Shown: piece by piece, positions 7,506 to 16,457 of the stretch
Layout of the letters: each line of letters starts with the position of its first letter
Numbering within the stretch: position 1 is the first letter of the stretch
Origin: Atopobiaceae bacterium
Lineage (GTDB): Bacteria; Actinomycetota; Coriobacteriia; Coriobacteriales; Atopobiaceae
Assembly: GCA_030525685.1 (NCBI GenBank)
Contig: JAUNEG010000001.1
Coordinates: 62,001 to 126,000, forward strand
Length of the DNA stretch: 64,000 nt
Reading direction: 5' to 3'
Translations under genes and position numbers: made by a program
The notes under the pieces: model-generated
The model's database searches: none
What the model was told of the DNA's origin: nothing
What the model saw: the letters and a program-made list of their open reading frames with translations, nothing else

Positions 7506-8433
7506 CGAGAACACCGCGTCCTCCCGCAACTCCGTCCTCGACGCCCACGTCGCGCGCATCGACCGCCAGGACAAGATCGCCACGGGCGTGCTCACCGTGA
7601 TCGTGGGACTGGTCATCCTGCTCGTCGTGGCGATCATCGCCTACATCATCGCGCGCGGCGCCGGTCGCGCGCTCACGCCGGGCTTCCTCACCAACGCCTA
7701 CAACGACGAGGTCCTCCCTGGCATCATCTACCAGCTGTGGGACTCGTTCTACCTGCTTCTGGTGACGCTCGTCATCTCCGTGCCCATCTCGCTCGGCGCG
7801 GCGATCTTCCTCGTGGAGTACGCGCCCGACAACTGGGTCACCTCCGCCGCCAAGACGGCCATCGAGACCCTCTCGAGCCTCCCGTCGATCGTCGTCGGCA
7901 TGTTCGGCTCGCTCTTCTTCGTGGTCACGCTCGGCTGGGGCATCTCGATCATCGCCGGCGCCTGCGCCCTCACGATGTTCAACATCCCCATCCTCGTCCG
8001 CACGATCCAGCAGGCGCTCGAGGACGTGCCGCGCAGCCAGCGCGACGCCGCGCTCGCGATGGGCCTCACGCGCTGGGAGACCACGCTCAACGTGCTGCTC
8101 CCCGCCGCCATGCCCGCCATCGTCACGGGCGTCGTGCTCTCCGCGGGCCGCGTCTTCGGCGAGGCCGCGGCGCTGATCTTCACCTCGGGGTCCGCCCCGG
8201 CGCGCCTGAACTTCGCGTCGCTCAACTTCCTGAGCCCGACCAACCCCTTCAACATCTTCCGCCCGGCCTGCTCGCTCGCCGTCTACATCTGGCGCCTCAC
8301 CTCCGAGCCTACGGCCGGCTCCACGGAGATCGTCTGGGGCACGGCCACGATCCTGCTCGTCTGCGTGCTCCTGTTCAACGTCCTTGCCCGCCTGCTCGGC
8401 AAGTTCCTCTCGAGGAGGCTGACCGCCGAATGA
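7498..8433 (+). CDS. pstA: Phosphate ABC transporter permease PstA
   Basis: A 311-residue partner permease: N-terminal cytoplasmic tail, then about six helices, with the conserved coupling segment RDAALAMGLTRWETTLNVLL. Family length is normal (about 280-310). It starts inside the end of pstC and its stop overlaps the pstB1 start as ATGA, so the subunits are translationally coupled. Confidence 0.95.
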   Translation: MASENTASSRNSVLDAHVARIDRQDKIATGVLTVIVGLVILLVVAIIAYIIARGAGRALTPGFLTNAYNDEVLPGIIYQLWDSFYLLLVTLVISVPISLGAAIFLVEYAPDNWVTSAAKTAIETLSSLPSIVVGMFGSLFFVVTLGWGISIIAGACALTMFNIPILVRTIQQALEDVPRSQRDAALAMGLTRWETTLNVLLPAAMPAIVTGVVLSAGRVFGEAAALIFTSGSAPARLNFASLNFLSPTNPFNIFRPACSLAVYIWRLTSEPTAGSTEIVWGTATILLVCVLLFNVLARLLGKFLSRRLTAE

Positions 8434-9239
8434 CCGACACCACCACCATCCAGGACCAGGCCGCGGGCGAGAAGGCCTCCCCGCTGCTGCGCACCAAGGA
8501 CGTGACGGTCACCTACGACCTCACGCACGAGGCCCTGCACGGCACCTCGCTCGACTTCGAGGCCGGTCAGGTCACCGCCCTCATCGGACCGTCCGGCTGC
8601 GGCAAGTCCACGTTCCTGCGCTGCCTGAACCTCATGAACCGCGAGATCTCGCGGTGCTCCGTGGGAGGCCAGATCCTCTACCACGACCATGACATCAACA
8701 CGCCCAAGGAGAACCTCTTCGAGCTGCGCAAGTCGATCGGCATGGTCTTCCAGCAGCCGACGCCGTTCCGCAAGTCCATCCGCGAGAACATCCTCTTCGC
8801 CCCCAAGAAGCACGGGCGCGTGAGGACCAAGGACGATGAGGACGAGCTCGTGGAGACGTCGCTTCGCCAGGCGGCGCTCTGGGACGAGGTCAAGGACAAG
8901 CTGCGCCAGTCGGCGCACGCGCTCTCTGGCGGCCAGCAGCAGCGCCTGTGCATCGCGCGCACGCTCGCCATGAAGCCGGACGTGGTGCTCTTCGACGAGC
9001 CGTGCTCGGCGCTCGACCCGATCTCCACGTTCGCCATCGAGGAGACCATCCGCGACATCGCCTCGAGCGGCATCTGCGAGATCATCGTCACCCACAACAT
9101 GGAGCAGGCCACGCGCGTCTCCGACCGCACGGCGTTCTTCTACGTTGGCGACATGGTCGAGACGGGCACGACGCAGCAGATCTTCTCGGACCCGCACGAC
9201 CAGCGCCTCGTCGACTACCTGACGGGCCGCTTCGGCTAG
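8430..9239 (+). CDS. pstB: Phosphate ABC transporter ATPase, first copy
   Basis: A 269-residue ATPase with Walker [11 protein letters not shown]-loop MVFQQPTPF, signature ALSGGQQQR, Walker B VVLFDEPCSALD and the H-loop VTHNMEQATR, all intact. The PstB-specific FQQPxPF and EQATR features fit. The ATG at 8430 is fixed by the ATGA overlap with pstA; longer readings belong to a shadow frame. It is followed by a second pstB of similar length, so the transporter may use a heterodimeric ATPase pair. Confidence 0.93.
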   Translation: MTDTTTIQDQAAGEKASPLLRTKDVTVTYDLTHEALHGTSLDFEAGQVTALIGPSGCGKSTFLRCLNLMNREISRCSVGGQILYHDHDINTPKENLFELRKSIGMVFQQPTPFRKSIRENILFAPKKHGRVRTKDDEDELVETSLRQAALWDEVKDKLRQSAHALSGGQQQRLCIARTLAMKPDVVLFDEPCSALDPISTFAIEETIRDIASSGICEIIVTHNMEQATRVSDRTAFFYVGDMVETGTTQQIFSDPHDQRLVDYLTGRFG

Positions 9240-9248
9240 GGGAGGAAC

Positions 9249-10043
9249 ATGGACACAGAGCTTAACGAGAGCGTCTACCGTACCCTGGACGGGGCCGAGA
9301 TCGCCATCAGCGTGCGCGACTTCGACCTGTGGTACGGCGACTTCCAGGCGCTCAAGGGCATCAACCTCGAGATTCCGCGCAACCGCGCCACGGCCTTCAT
9401 CGGCCCGTCCGGCTGCGGCAAGTCCACGCTGCTGCGCACGTTCAATCGCATGTGCGACTTCGTGGAGAGCGTGCGCACCGAGGGGACGATCGAGTTCGAC
9501 GGCCGCGACATCTTCTCGATGGACGCCAACGCGCTGCGCGTCTACGTCGGGATGGTCTTCCAGCACCCCAACCCGTTCCCGATGAGCATCCGCGAGAACA
9601 TCCTCTACGGCCCCCGGCGCATGAAGCGCCTGTCCAAGGCGGAGGGCGACGAGATCTGCGAGCGCTGCCTCACGCGCGCCGCGCTCTGGGACGAGGCCAA
9701 GGACGACCTGGACAAGAGCGGGCTCGGCCTCTCCGGCGGCCAGCAGCAGCGCCTCTGCATCGCCCGCGCCCTCGCCACCGACCCCGAGATCCTGCTCATG
9801 GACGAGCCCACCTCGGCGCTCGACCCCATCTCCACGAGCATGGTCGAGGAGCTCATGTGCGAGCTCTCGGAGGACCATACCGTGGTCGTCGTGACCCACA
9901 ACATGCAGCAGGCCGCGCGCGTGGCCGACAAGACCGTCTTCTTCTACCTCGGCGAGCTCATCGAGGAGGCGCCGACCCGCGAGTTCTTCGCCAACCCGCG
10001 CCAGCAGCGCACGCAGGAATACCTATCAGGGAGGTTCAGCTAA
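9249..10043 (+). CDS. pstB: Phosphate ABC transporter ATPase, second copy
   Basis: A 264-residue PstB paralogue with Walker [11 protein letters not shown]-loop [12 protein letters not shown], signature LSGGQQQR, Walker [13 protein letters not shown] and H-loop [12 protein letters not shown] strong GGGGAGG site precedes the ATG. It is closer to ordinary PstB sequences than the first copy, and both keep every catalytic residue. Tandem pstB genes are also known in some Firmicutes. Its stop overlaps the phoU start (TAATG). Confidence 0.93.
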   Translation: MDTELNESVYRTLDGAEIAISVRDFDLWYGDFQALKGINLEIPRNRATAFIGPSGCGKSTLLRTFNRMCDFVESVRTEGTIEFDGRDIFSMDANALRVYVGMVFQHPNPFPMSIRENILYGPRRMKRLSKAEGDEICERCLTRAALWDEAKDDLDKSGLGLSGGQQQRLCIARALATDPEILLMDEPTSALDPISTSMVEELMCELSEDHTVVVVTHNMQQAARVADKTVFFYLGELIEEAPTREFFANPRQQRTQEYLSGRFS

Positions 10044-10738
10044 TGTCCGCAGCAACAACCCGTTCGAAGTTCACCAAGCAGCTCGACGACATCAAGGAGT
10101 TCCTCAACCGCCTGACCGAGAAGTGCGCCTCCGACGTGCGCGCCGCCGGTCTCGCCGCCACGGGCGACAAGGGCGCCGCCGAGGGCGTCATGGCCGGCCG
10201 CAAGAACGAGGACCGCCTCCGCAACGCGATCGAAGAGAACTGCCTCGACGTGATGCTGCTCCAGCAGCCGCTCATCGGCGAGGACCTGCGCTTCGTCTCG
10301 GGCGCCTTTCGCATCGTCTCGGACCTCACGCACATCGACGGCATGACGCGCGACATCGCCTTCCTCGTGGAGGAGATCCCCGCCAAGGCGTCCAAGAAGC
10401 TCGTCGCCGAGTTCACCGAGATGTCGGAGTGCGCCGCGGCCATGGTCGAGCAGGCCGGCGCCGCCTTCGCGGCCTCCGACGTCGAGGGCGCGCAGCGGGT
10501 GGTCGAGGAGGACAACCGCGTCAACGCGCTCTATGATGATGTGGAGAAGAAGCTCGTGGGGCTCATCCGCGACGGGAAGTCCTCCGCTCGCTACCTCCCC
10601 GAGCTCCTCATGGTTGCCAAGTACTTCGAGCGCATCGGCGACCTCGCCAAGCGCGTGGCCGCCTGGGCCATCTTCCGCGTCACCGGCGAGCACGTGGTGG
10701 CCGAGAAGGCCAGTCAGCAGCGCGCTGGGGAGCAGTAG
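10043..10738 (+). CDS. phoU: Phosphate uptake regulator PhoU
   Basis: A 231-residue all-helical protein with the two PhoU-type repeats, e.g. NCLDVMLLQQPLIGEDLRF and LLMVAKYFERIGDLAKRVA; the E(R)IGD metal-binding motif is clear. PhoU links the transporter to the sensor kinase, keeping it off when phosphate is plentiful. The ATG at 10043 shares a base with the pstB2 stop and follows CAGGGAGG. It ends 43 bases before the response-regulator gene. Confidence 0.93.
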   Translation: MSAATTRSKFTKQLDDIKEFLNRLTEKCASDVRAAGLAATGDKGAAEGVMAGRKNEDRLRNAIEENCLDVMLLQQPLIGEDLRFVSGAFRIVSDLTHIDGMTRDIAFLVEEIPAKASKKLVAEFTEMSECAAAMVEQAGAAFAASDVEGAQRVVEEDNRVNALYDDVEKKLVGLIRDGKSSARYLPELLMVAKYFERIGDLAKRVAAWAIFRVTGEHVVAEKASQQRAGEQ

Positions 10739-10781
10739 GGTACGCTTGGGGTCGAGACCGCGGCGAGACGGGAGAGAAGCG

Positions 10782-11462
10782 TTGGTCTACTACGTCGAGG
10801 ACGACAAGAACATCCGTGAGCTCACGGTCTACGCGCTCAACCAAGGCGGCATCGATGCCCTGGGCTGCGCCGACGACGCCGAGTTCCGCCGCGCCTGCGC
10901 GGAGCGCGCCCCCGACGCCGTCCTTCTCGACATCATGCTCCCCGACGCGGACGGCCTGGAGATCCTCGCCCGCCTGCGCCGCACCCCCGGCCTCAAGAAC
11001 GTGCCCGTCATGATGCTCACCGCCAAGGACACCGAACTCGACACCGTGCGCGCCCTCGACGGCGGCGCCGACGACTACCTCGCCAAGCCCTTCGGCATGA
11101 TGGAGGTCGTGAGCCGCACGCGCGCGCTGCTGCGCCGCGCCGGCCGGGAGGCGGCGGTCGCCGAGAAGGACTCGTCGCTCTCGTGCGGCGACGTCACGCT
11201 CTGGCCCGACCGGCGCGAGGTACAGGTCGCCGGGCGCGAGGTCCAGCTCACCATGCGCGAGTTCGACCTGCTCGAGTTCCTCATGCGCTCGCCGGGCGTG
11301 GTCTTCTCGCGCGAGACGCTGCTCCAGCGCGTGTGGGGCTGGGACTTCGACGGCGGCTCGCGCACGGTCGACGTGCACGTGCAGCAGGTCAGGGCCAAGC
11401 TCGGCGACTCGTCGGACCTGATCGAGACCGTGCGCGGCGTGGGGTATCGCGTCCGCGGCTAG
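10782..11462 (+). CDS. phoP: OmpR/PhoB-type response regulator
   Basis: A 226-residue protein with a receiver domain (VYYVEDDKNIREL, phospho-acceptor Asp in VLLDIMLPDADG, Lys in YLAKPFG) and a C-terminal winged helix (LTMREFDLLEFLMRSPG, SRTVDVHVQQVRAKLG). The start is a TTG at 10782 with GGAGAG five bases upstream; no ATG fits the conserved N-terminus. The position right after phoU and before a sensor kinase makes a phosphate-response role the simplest reading. Named by context; the exact orthologue (PhoP or PhoB) is uncertain. Confidence 0.9.
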   Translation: MVYYVEDDKNIRELTVYALNQGGIDALGCADDAEFRRACAERAPDAVLLDIMLPDADGLEILARLRRTPGLKNVPVMMLTAKDTELDTVRALDGGADDYLAKPFGMMEVVSRTRALLRRAGREAAVAEKDSSLSCGDVTLWPDRREVQVAGREVQLTMREFDLLEFLMRSPGVVFSRETLLQRVWGWDFDGGSRTVDVHVQQVRAKLGDSSDLIETVRGVGYRVRG

Positions 11463-11474
11463 GGAAGGGGCAGC

Positions 11475-12875
11475 GTGGTCAGACAACCCGGGAGCAAGGG
11501 CTCCCTCTCGCACCGCATGTTCGTGGCGCTCGTCGTGGCGTGCACGAGCGTCGCCGTGGTCGTGACCGTCGCCGCCTCCCTCATCTACCAGAGCGCCTTT
11601 CTCGCCGACGAGCACGAGCAGCTCGCCGACGAGTGCCGTACGCTCTCCTCGCTGCTCAACGTCTCCGACGATGACGCGGAGCTCCTCGCCGGCCTCGAGC
11701 TCGGCGACATCCGCGCCACTCTCATCGACCCCGACGGCACCGTCACCTACGACAGCCTGGCGCCGGCCGACGAGCTTCCCAACCACGGGGACCGCCCCGA
11801 GGTGATCGCGGCGTTCGCCGAGGGCTCCGGCTCCTCGGAGCGTGCGAGCGACACCGCCGGCTACATGAGCCTCTACGAGGCGGAACGGCTGGGCTCGGGC
11901 CAAGTCGTGCGCCTGTCGGTGGACCGCGCCGGGGTCGTGGCGCTGCTCTTCCAGGACCTCGTCCTTCTCGCCCTGCTGGCGGTTCTCCTGGTGGGGGCGA
12001 GCTGGATCGTCTCGCGTCGGCTGTCGCGCCGCTTCGTCCAGCCCATCCTGGAGATCGACCCGTCGTCGGGCGACGGCGTGGCCCCCTACGAGGAGCTCGA
12101 CCCGCTCGTGAACCGCCTGAACGAGCAGCACGGGCAGCTCATGCACCGCATATCGCAGATCCAGGACATCGCGGACCTGCGCCGTGAGTTCACCGCCAAC
12201 GTGACGCACGAGCTCAAGACGCCGATCGCCTCGATCTCGGGCGCCGCCGAGCTCATCCGCGACGGCATCGCGAAGCCCGAGGACGTCCCCGGCTTCGCCG
12301 GGCGCATCTACGACGACGCGCGACGGCTCTCGAGCCTGGTGAGCGACATCCTGACCCTCTCCAAGCTGGACGAGGCCGAGCGCTCCGGCGCGGGCGAGGG
12401 CTCGCAGGAGCTCTTCGGGCCGTCGGAGAGCGTGAACCTGCTCGCCGTGGCGCGCGACGTGGCCGACCGGCTGGCGCCCAAGGCGCGCGAGGCGGGTGTG
12501 GACGTCTCGGTCGAGGGCGTCACGATGGTGGTGCGCGGCAACGCGCGCCTGCTCGACGAGCTCGTGAGCAACCTCTGCGACAACGCGATCCGCTACAACC
12601 GGCCGGGGGGCAGGGTCTTCGTGTGGGTGCTGCCCTGGGAGGCCGGCAGCGCGCGCCTGCGCGTGTCCGACACCGGCATCGGCATCCCCGAGGCCTCGCG
12701 GGACAAGGTCTTCGAGCGCTTCTACCGCGTGGACAAGGGGCGGAGCCGCGACATGGGGGGCACCGGCCTGGGGCTCGCGATCGTCAAGCACGCCGCCGCC
12801 TACCACGGGGCCGACATCCGCCTCGAGAGCGTCGTCGGCAAGGGGACCTCCATCACCGTGACCTTCCCGCGCTGA
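11475..12875 (+). CDS. phoR: Sensor histidine kinase of the phosphate-response type
   Basis: A 466-residue membrane kinase, GTG start with AAGGGG upstream. An N-terminal helix (residues ~15-38), an extracytoplasmic segment of about 115 residues and a second helix (~155-180) precede a dimerisation domain with the H-box NVTHELKTPIAS (about residue 243) and an ATP-binding domain with LVSNLCDNAIRYN, DTGIGIP and GTGLGLAIVKH. It follows the regulator by 12 bases. PhoR-like architecture without an obvious PAS domain; by context it senses phosphate supply through the Pst-PhoU complex. Confidence 0.9.
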   Translation: MVRQPGSKGSLSHRMFVALVVACTSVAVVVTVAASLIYQSAFLADEHEQLADECRTLSSLLNVSDDDAELLAGLELGDIRATLIDPDGTVTYDSLAPADELPNHGDRPEVIAAFAEGSGSSERASDTAGYMSLYEAERLGSGQVVRLSVDRAGVVALLFQDLVLLALLAVLLVGASWIVSRRLSRRFVQPILEIDPSSGDGVAPYEELDPLVNRLNEQHGQLMHRISQIQDIADLRREFTANVTHELKTPIASISGAAELIRDGIAKPEDVPGFAGRIYDDARRLSSLVSDILTLSKLDEAERSGAGEGSQELFGPSESVNLLAVARDVADRLAPKAREAGVDVSVEGVTMVVRGNARLLDELVSNLCDNAIRYNRPGGRVFVWVLPWEAGSARLRVSDTGIGIPEASRDKVFERFYRVDKGRSRDMGGTGLGLAIVKHAAAYHGADIRLESVVGKGTSITVTFPR

Positions 12876-12885
12876 CGCTCGCAGT

Positions 12886-13047
12886 GCATACCTGACGAGC
12901 TCGGAGGGTCTCGACGACTTCTCTGACGGCGTCTGGATTGAGGTCACCGACTCGTCCTGGGACGATGTCGACTGGGGCCACGACCCGCTCGTCCGTGGCC
13001 AGTCGGCAGTCATGCCGGCAATCGAGACGCTTTCGGCCATCGGCTGA
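12886..13047 (+). pseudogene. Possible C-terminal gene fragment
   Basis: An open frame with protein-like composition (GLDDFSDGVWIEVTDSSWDD, then MPAIETLSAIG, stop at 13045) but no start codon or ribosome site of its own. It sits between phoR and the next promoter. It could be the last ~50 residues of a lost gene. I do not recognise the family, and chance openness in GC-rich DNA is possible. Confidence 0.3.
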
Positions 13048-13079
13048 GGAACGCCCTCCCATCCGAGGCGATACGACGG

Positions 13080-13110
13080 GACGGTTCGTCATATTACGTG
13101 ACGTTTCGTC
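13080..13110. promoter_or_regulatory. Paired GACGnTTCGTC repeats
   Basis: GACGGTTCGTC at 13080 and GACGTTTCGTC at 13100 are in direct orientation exactly 20 bp apart, in an AT-richer stretch (CATATTACGTGACG). TACACT (13179-13184) downstream could be the -10 of the glycosidase gene. The repeats look like a regulator site for that gene; the protein is unknown. Confidence 0.4.
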
Positions 13111-13221
13111 GTCTACCGCCTGCGAGTGCGTAGGCACCGCTGGCCCCACGCGTCCGTCGTGGTGCGGGGCCGCTCAGATACACTGAGGCGCGGCATATTC
13201 GGCCCGAGCGGGGAGAGCGGC

Positions 13222-16200
13222 ATGAGATCTGTGTGGCAGAGGGCGCGAGCCCTGGCAATCACCGTGCTCACGATAGGCGTGGCGCTGGTGCTTGCGACGC
13301 TGGCGACGCCTGTGTCGGCCTGGGCGAGCGGGCTTCCAGACGCTCGCGGCGCATGGACGTTCGACGAGGGCGCGGGCCCCTGGCAGAGCGCCGGCGCCGA
13401 CGGGGCGCTCCTGGCCCGTCTGGGGTCCGCTGCCCAGGCGCAGAAAAGCAACGTCGCAGCCCTCGGGCAGATCGTGCGGCTCGGCGATGGCGGTGTGGGC
13501 GAGGTGCGCGTGCCCTCGGCGCTCGACGCCTCCGCGGGGGACTTCACCATCTCGCTCTGGGTGAAGGTCGACCCCTCGACCTCCGCCAGCGCCAAGACGG
13601 CGCTCCTCCAGCTGAGCGGCGCGGGGCGCACCCTGCTTTACGAGCGCTCCGATGGCGAGCTCGTCACCTACATCGCGGGCGCCGACCTCTCCCTGGGGAC
13701 GGACCCTGCCCGCGGGACCTGGGAGCACCTCGTCTTTGTGAAGTCGGGCTCCGGCGCCGGCGGCGCGGTCGCGCTCTACGTGGACGGCGAGCAGATCGGC
13801 CGGGCCGCGCTCTCGGGCTCCGTCCCGGCGGGGACGTCTGACCTCATCGTGGGCGCGCACAAGAACCCCAGCGACATGGGCCACCTCGTCGGCAACGTCG
13901 ACGAGTTGAGGATCTACGACGTGGCCCTCACCGCCGAGCAGGTGGCCGAGCTCCACCAGGGCTACGCCGATGTGACCTCCGAGCTTGAGACGGCCGGGGC
14001 GCGCGTCGGGCTCCGTGCGCTCGTCGACGAGGGTCGCGCGCTGCTCGAGGGCCTTGGGGAGGCGGACGACCCTGCCGTGGACGCCCTCGCCTCCGCCTTG
14101 GACGCGGCCGAAGACGCCCTTGCCGGTACGGACGCCGCGGCGATCGGCTCCGCCCGCGCGACGCTCGAGGAGGCCCTTGCCGCCGCCCGGGCGCTCCCGG
14201 TCACGGTGAGCGTGGACCCCGCGGGCGTCGTGCGCTCGCTCGACCGTGCGGCCTTTGGCATCAACCACCGCTACGCCTTCAATGGCTACGGCTCCTTCGA
14301 CCCCGAGTCGGGCAGGGTGCGTGACGACTTCGCGACCCTCTACGACGAGGCGGGCTTTGGCTCCATCCGCTACCCGGGCGGGACCATCTCCAACCTCTTT
14401 GCCTGGAAGGAGACGCTCGGTGACCCGGCCCAGCGCACGCCCCAGATCCATGGCTTCTTCAACAACCCCAACCAGCACGGCATCGCGCCCAACTTTGGCA
14501 TCTCCGAGATCGGCAGCTTCGCCCAGGAGCACGGCTCCGAGATCGTGTGGGTCTACGGTCTCGGCCGCGGTGACGCCAACGACGCCGCCGACCTTGTCGA
14601 GTTCCTCAACGCCGACGCGGGCACCAACCCCAACGGCGGCACCGCCTGGGCCGACGTCCGTGCGAGCCTTGGCCACCCGGAGCCCTACGGGATCCGCTAC
14701 TTCGAGATCGGCAACGAGATGAACCAGGCCTACGTGGAGGGCACCTCCTCCCAGGCCTACTGGACGGCAAACGTCCCCTGCGGTGCGCTCGAGGGGTACG
14801 TCAACGGCGGCACGGCGTCCTTCTCGCGCCAGTACGCCGTGCGCCGCGGCGACTGGAACCAGTCGGCGTCCTTCTCGACCGGGGGGCCGGACCAGGAGTT
14901 TGGCATGCGCTACGCGCTCCAGAAGCTCGACGAGCGCGCGGCCGACTACGAGGGCTGGACGGCCGTCGACGTGGAGAGCGTCCACGTCTTCGTGGGCGGC
15001 GAGGAGTGGCGGCGGGTCGACGACCTGTCCTCTGCGGCCGCCGACGCGCACGTCTTCGAGCTCGATGAGAAGACCGGCTTCTTCACCTTTGGCGACGGCG
15101 CTCACGGTGCCGTACCCGCCCGTGGCGCCCAGGTCAGCGTGACCTACTCCGTCGAGCGTGACGGCTTCGTGGACGTCTCGCGCGCGATGCGCGCCACCAT
15201 GGAGCAGATCAACGCCGACCGCGCGGCGGCCGGCAAGGAGGCCGGCGAGCTTCACGTCTACTCAAGCTTCGAGACCGAGGGGTTCGTCCGGCAGATGCAC
15301 GACCAGGGTGCCGACGCGCTCTACGACGGCCTCACCATCCACCCCTACTCCGGCACCCCCGAGGGAGGGAGCTCGGGTGCGGACGCCGAGCTCGCCTTCT
15401 ACCTGAGCGCCATGAAGAAGGGCGACGAGCAGGCCGCCCGCGTGGCGGGCTACGTCGAGCTCATGCGCTCCTACGACCCCACGAAGGTGCCCGTCATCAG
15501 CGAGTACGGCATCTTCCGCTCCAACGACCCCCTCGTGCGCTCGCAGACCCACGCGCTCTACATCGCGCGTGCCATCATGGAGTACGTGCGCCTGGGCAGC
15601 CCCTACATCCAGAAGCACTGCCTCGTGGACTGGTACTCCGAGGGAGCTGACGCGCTCGGGCCCACGCAGCAGGCCGTAATCCAGGCGGTCCCGGGCACGG
15701 GTGCGAGCACCGCCACGGGCGAGGGTCCCTTCACCTTCTTCAAGACCCCGAGCGCGCGCGTCTTCGAGATGCTCAGCTCTGGCTTTGGGACGAGCGTGGT
15801 CTCCTCGGAGGCCTCGTTCGAGCCGACCCTCTCAAACGGGGTCGCCCAGTACGAGACCCTCGCCTCAACGTCCGAGGACGGTACCGTCTACCTGGCCCTC
15901 GTTAACCTGGGGCTGGACGAGGGCGCCTCCGTGCGCCTCTCCGTGGAGGGGCAGGACCTCACGGGACGCGACCTCGTGGTGCGCAGCCTCTCCGGTGACG
16001 GCTTCCAGGCGGCCAACACCCCCGACGACCCCGAGCGCGTGGGGATCGACGAGCGCTCCCTCGTCGCCGTCGAGGCGGCTCCTGTGATCGAGGTGGCGCC
16101 GCACTCCTTCACCCTGATCGAGGTTCCGCCCGCGCCGGAGCCGGGAGAGGAGCCGGGCGGCGAGGAGCCGGGCGGCGGGCTGCCGGGAGAGGGGCCGGGC

Positions 16201-16395
16201 AGCGAGGAGCCGGGAGGTGCCGGCCGGCCGTCCGCCAACCCGCCCGCCCTTGACGACCGACCCGCCGCCACCGTGCGCCCCTCCGGCTCCGCCCCGAGCA
16301 CGCTCCCGATGACGGGCGACCCTGCTCTTGCCGAGGTCGTCCCTGCGGCCCTCGCCGCGGCAGCCTTCCTTGTCGCCGCCGCTCTCAGGCGATGA
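13222..16395 (+). CDS. Cell-wall-anchored GH-A glycosidase with LamG domain
   Basis: A 1057-residue surface enzyme. Order: signal peptide (to about residue 35, ending near SAWASG); concanavalin/LamG-like domain (about 40-250; WTFDEGAGPWQSAG, VGNVDELRIYDVALTAEQV); a short helical Ala/Glu-rich spacer (255-330); a TIM-barrel domain resembling alpha-L-arabinofuranosidases (GH51/GH39-like), with acid/base Glu in FEIGNEMN (about 496) and nucleophile Glu in VISEYGIF (about 759); a beta domain; a Pro/Gly/Glu-rich linker; and an LPMTG sorting signal (about 1027) with hydrophobic tail and RR. It is therefore exported and linked to peptidoglycan by sortase. The ATG at 13222 follows GGGGAGAG. The exact substrate cannot be read off. 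Confidence 0.85.
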   Translation: MRSVWQRARALAITVLTIGVALVLATLATPVSAWASGLPDARGAWTFDEGAGPWQSAGADGALLARLGSAAQAQKSNVAALGQIVRLGDGGVGEVRVPSALDASAGDFTISLWVKVDPSTSASAKTALLQLSGAGRTLLYERSDGELVTYIAGADLSLGTDPARGTWEHLVFVKSGSGAGGAVALYVDGEQIGRAALSGSVPAGTSDLIVGAHKNPSDMGHLVGNVDELRIYDVALTAEQVAELHQGYADVTSELETAGARVGLRALVDEGRALLEGLGEADDPAVDALASALDAAEDALAGTDAAAIGSARATLEEALAAARALPVTVSVDPAGVVRSLDRAAFGINHRYAFNGYGSFDPESGRVRDDFATLYDEAGFGSIRYPGGTISNLFAWKETLGDPAQRTPQIHGFFNNPNQHGIAPNFGISEIGSFAQEHGSEIVWVYGLGRGDANDAADLVEFLNADAGTNPNGGTAWADVRASLGHPEPYGIRYFEIGNEMNQAYVEGTSSQAYWTANVPCGALEGYVNGGTASFSRQYAVRRGDWNQSASFSTGGPDQEFGMRYALQKLDERAADYEGWTAVDVESVHVFVGGEEWRRVDDLSSAAADAHVFELDEKTGFFTFGDGAHGAVPARGAQVSVTYSVERDGFVDVSRAMRATMEQINADRAAAGKEAGELHVYSSFETEGFVRQMHDQGADALYDGLTIHPYSGTPEGGSSGADAELAFYLSAMKKGDEQAARVAGYVELMRSYDPTKVPVISEYGIFRSNDPLVRSQTHALYIARAIMEYVRLGSPYIQKHCLVDWYSEGADALGPTQQAVIQAVPGTGASTATGEGPFTFFKTPSARVFEMLSSGFGTSVVSSEASFEPTLSNGVAQYETLASTSEDGTVYLALVNLGLDEGASVRLSVEGQDLTGRDLVVRSLSGDGFQAANTPDDPERVGIDERSLVAVEAAPVIEVAPHSFTLIEVPPAPEPGEEPGGEEPGGGLPGEGPGSEEPGGAGRPSANPPALDDRPAATVRPSGSAPSTLPMTGDPALAEVVPAALAAAAFLVAAALRR

Positions 16396-16457
16396 TGGGG
16401 CCTGTTGGGCAGCGATCGACGGCGTCGCCACTCGCGACGCGCTGCTGAGGGGCGGGC

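Noticed and set aside
12938..13186. An 82-codon plus-strand ORF before the glycosidase gene
   Set aside because: It would span the paired regulatory repeats and promoter, has no ribosome site and no recognisable product.
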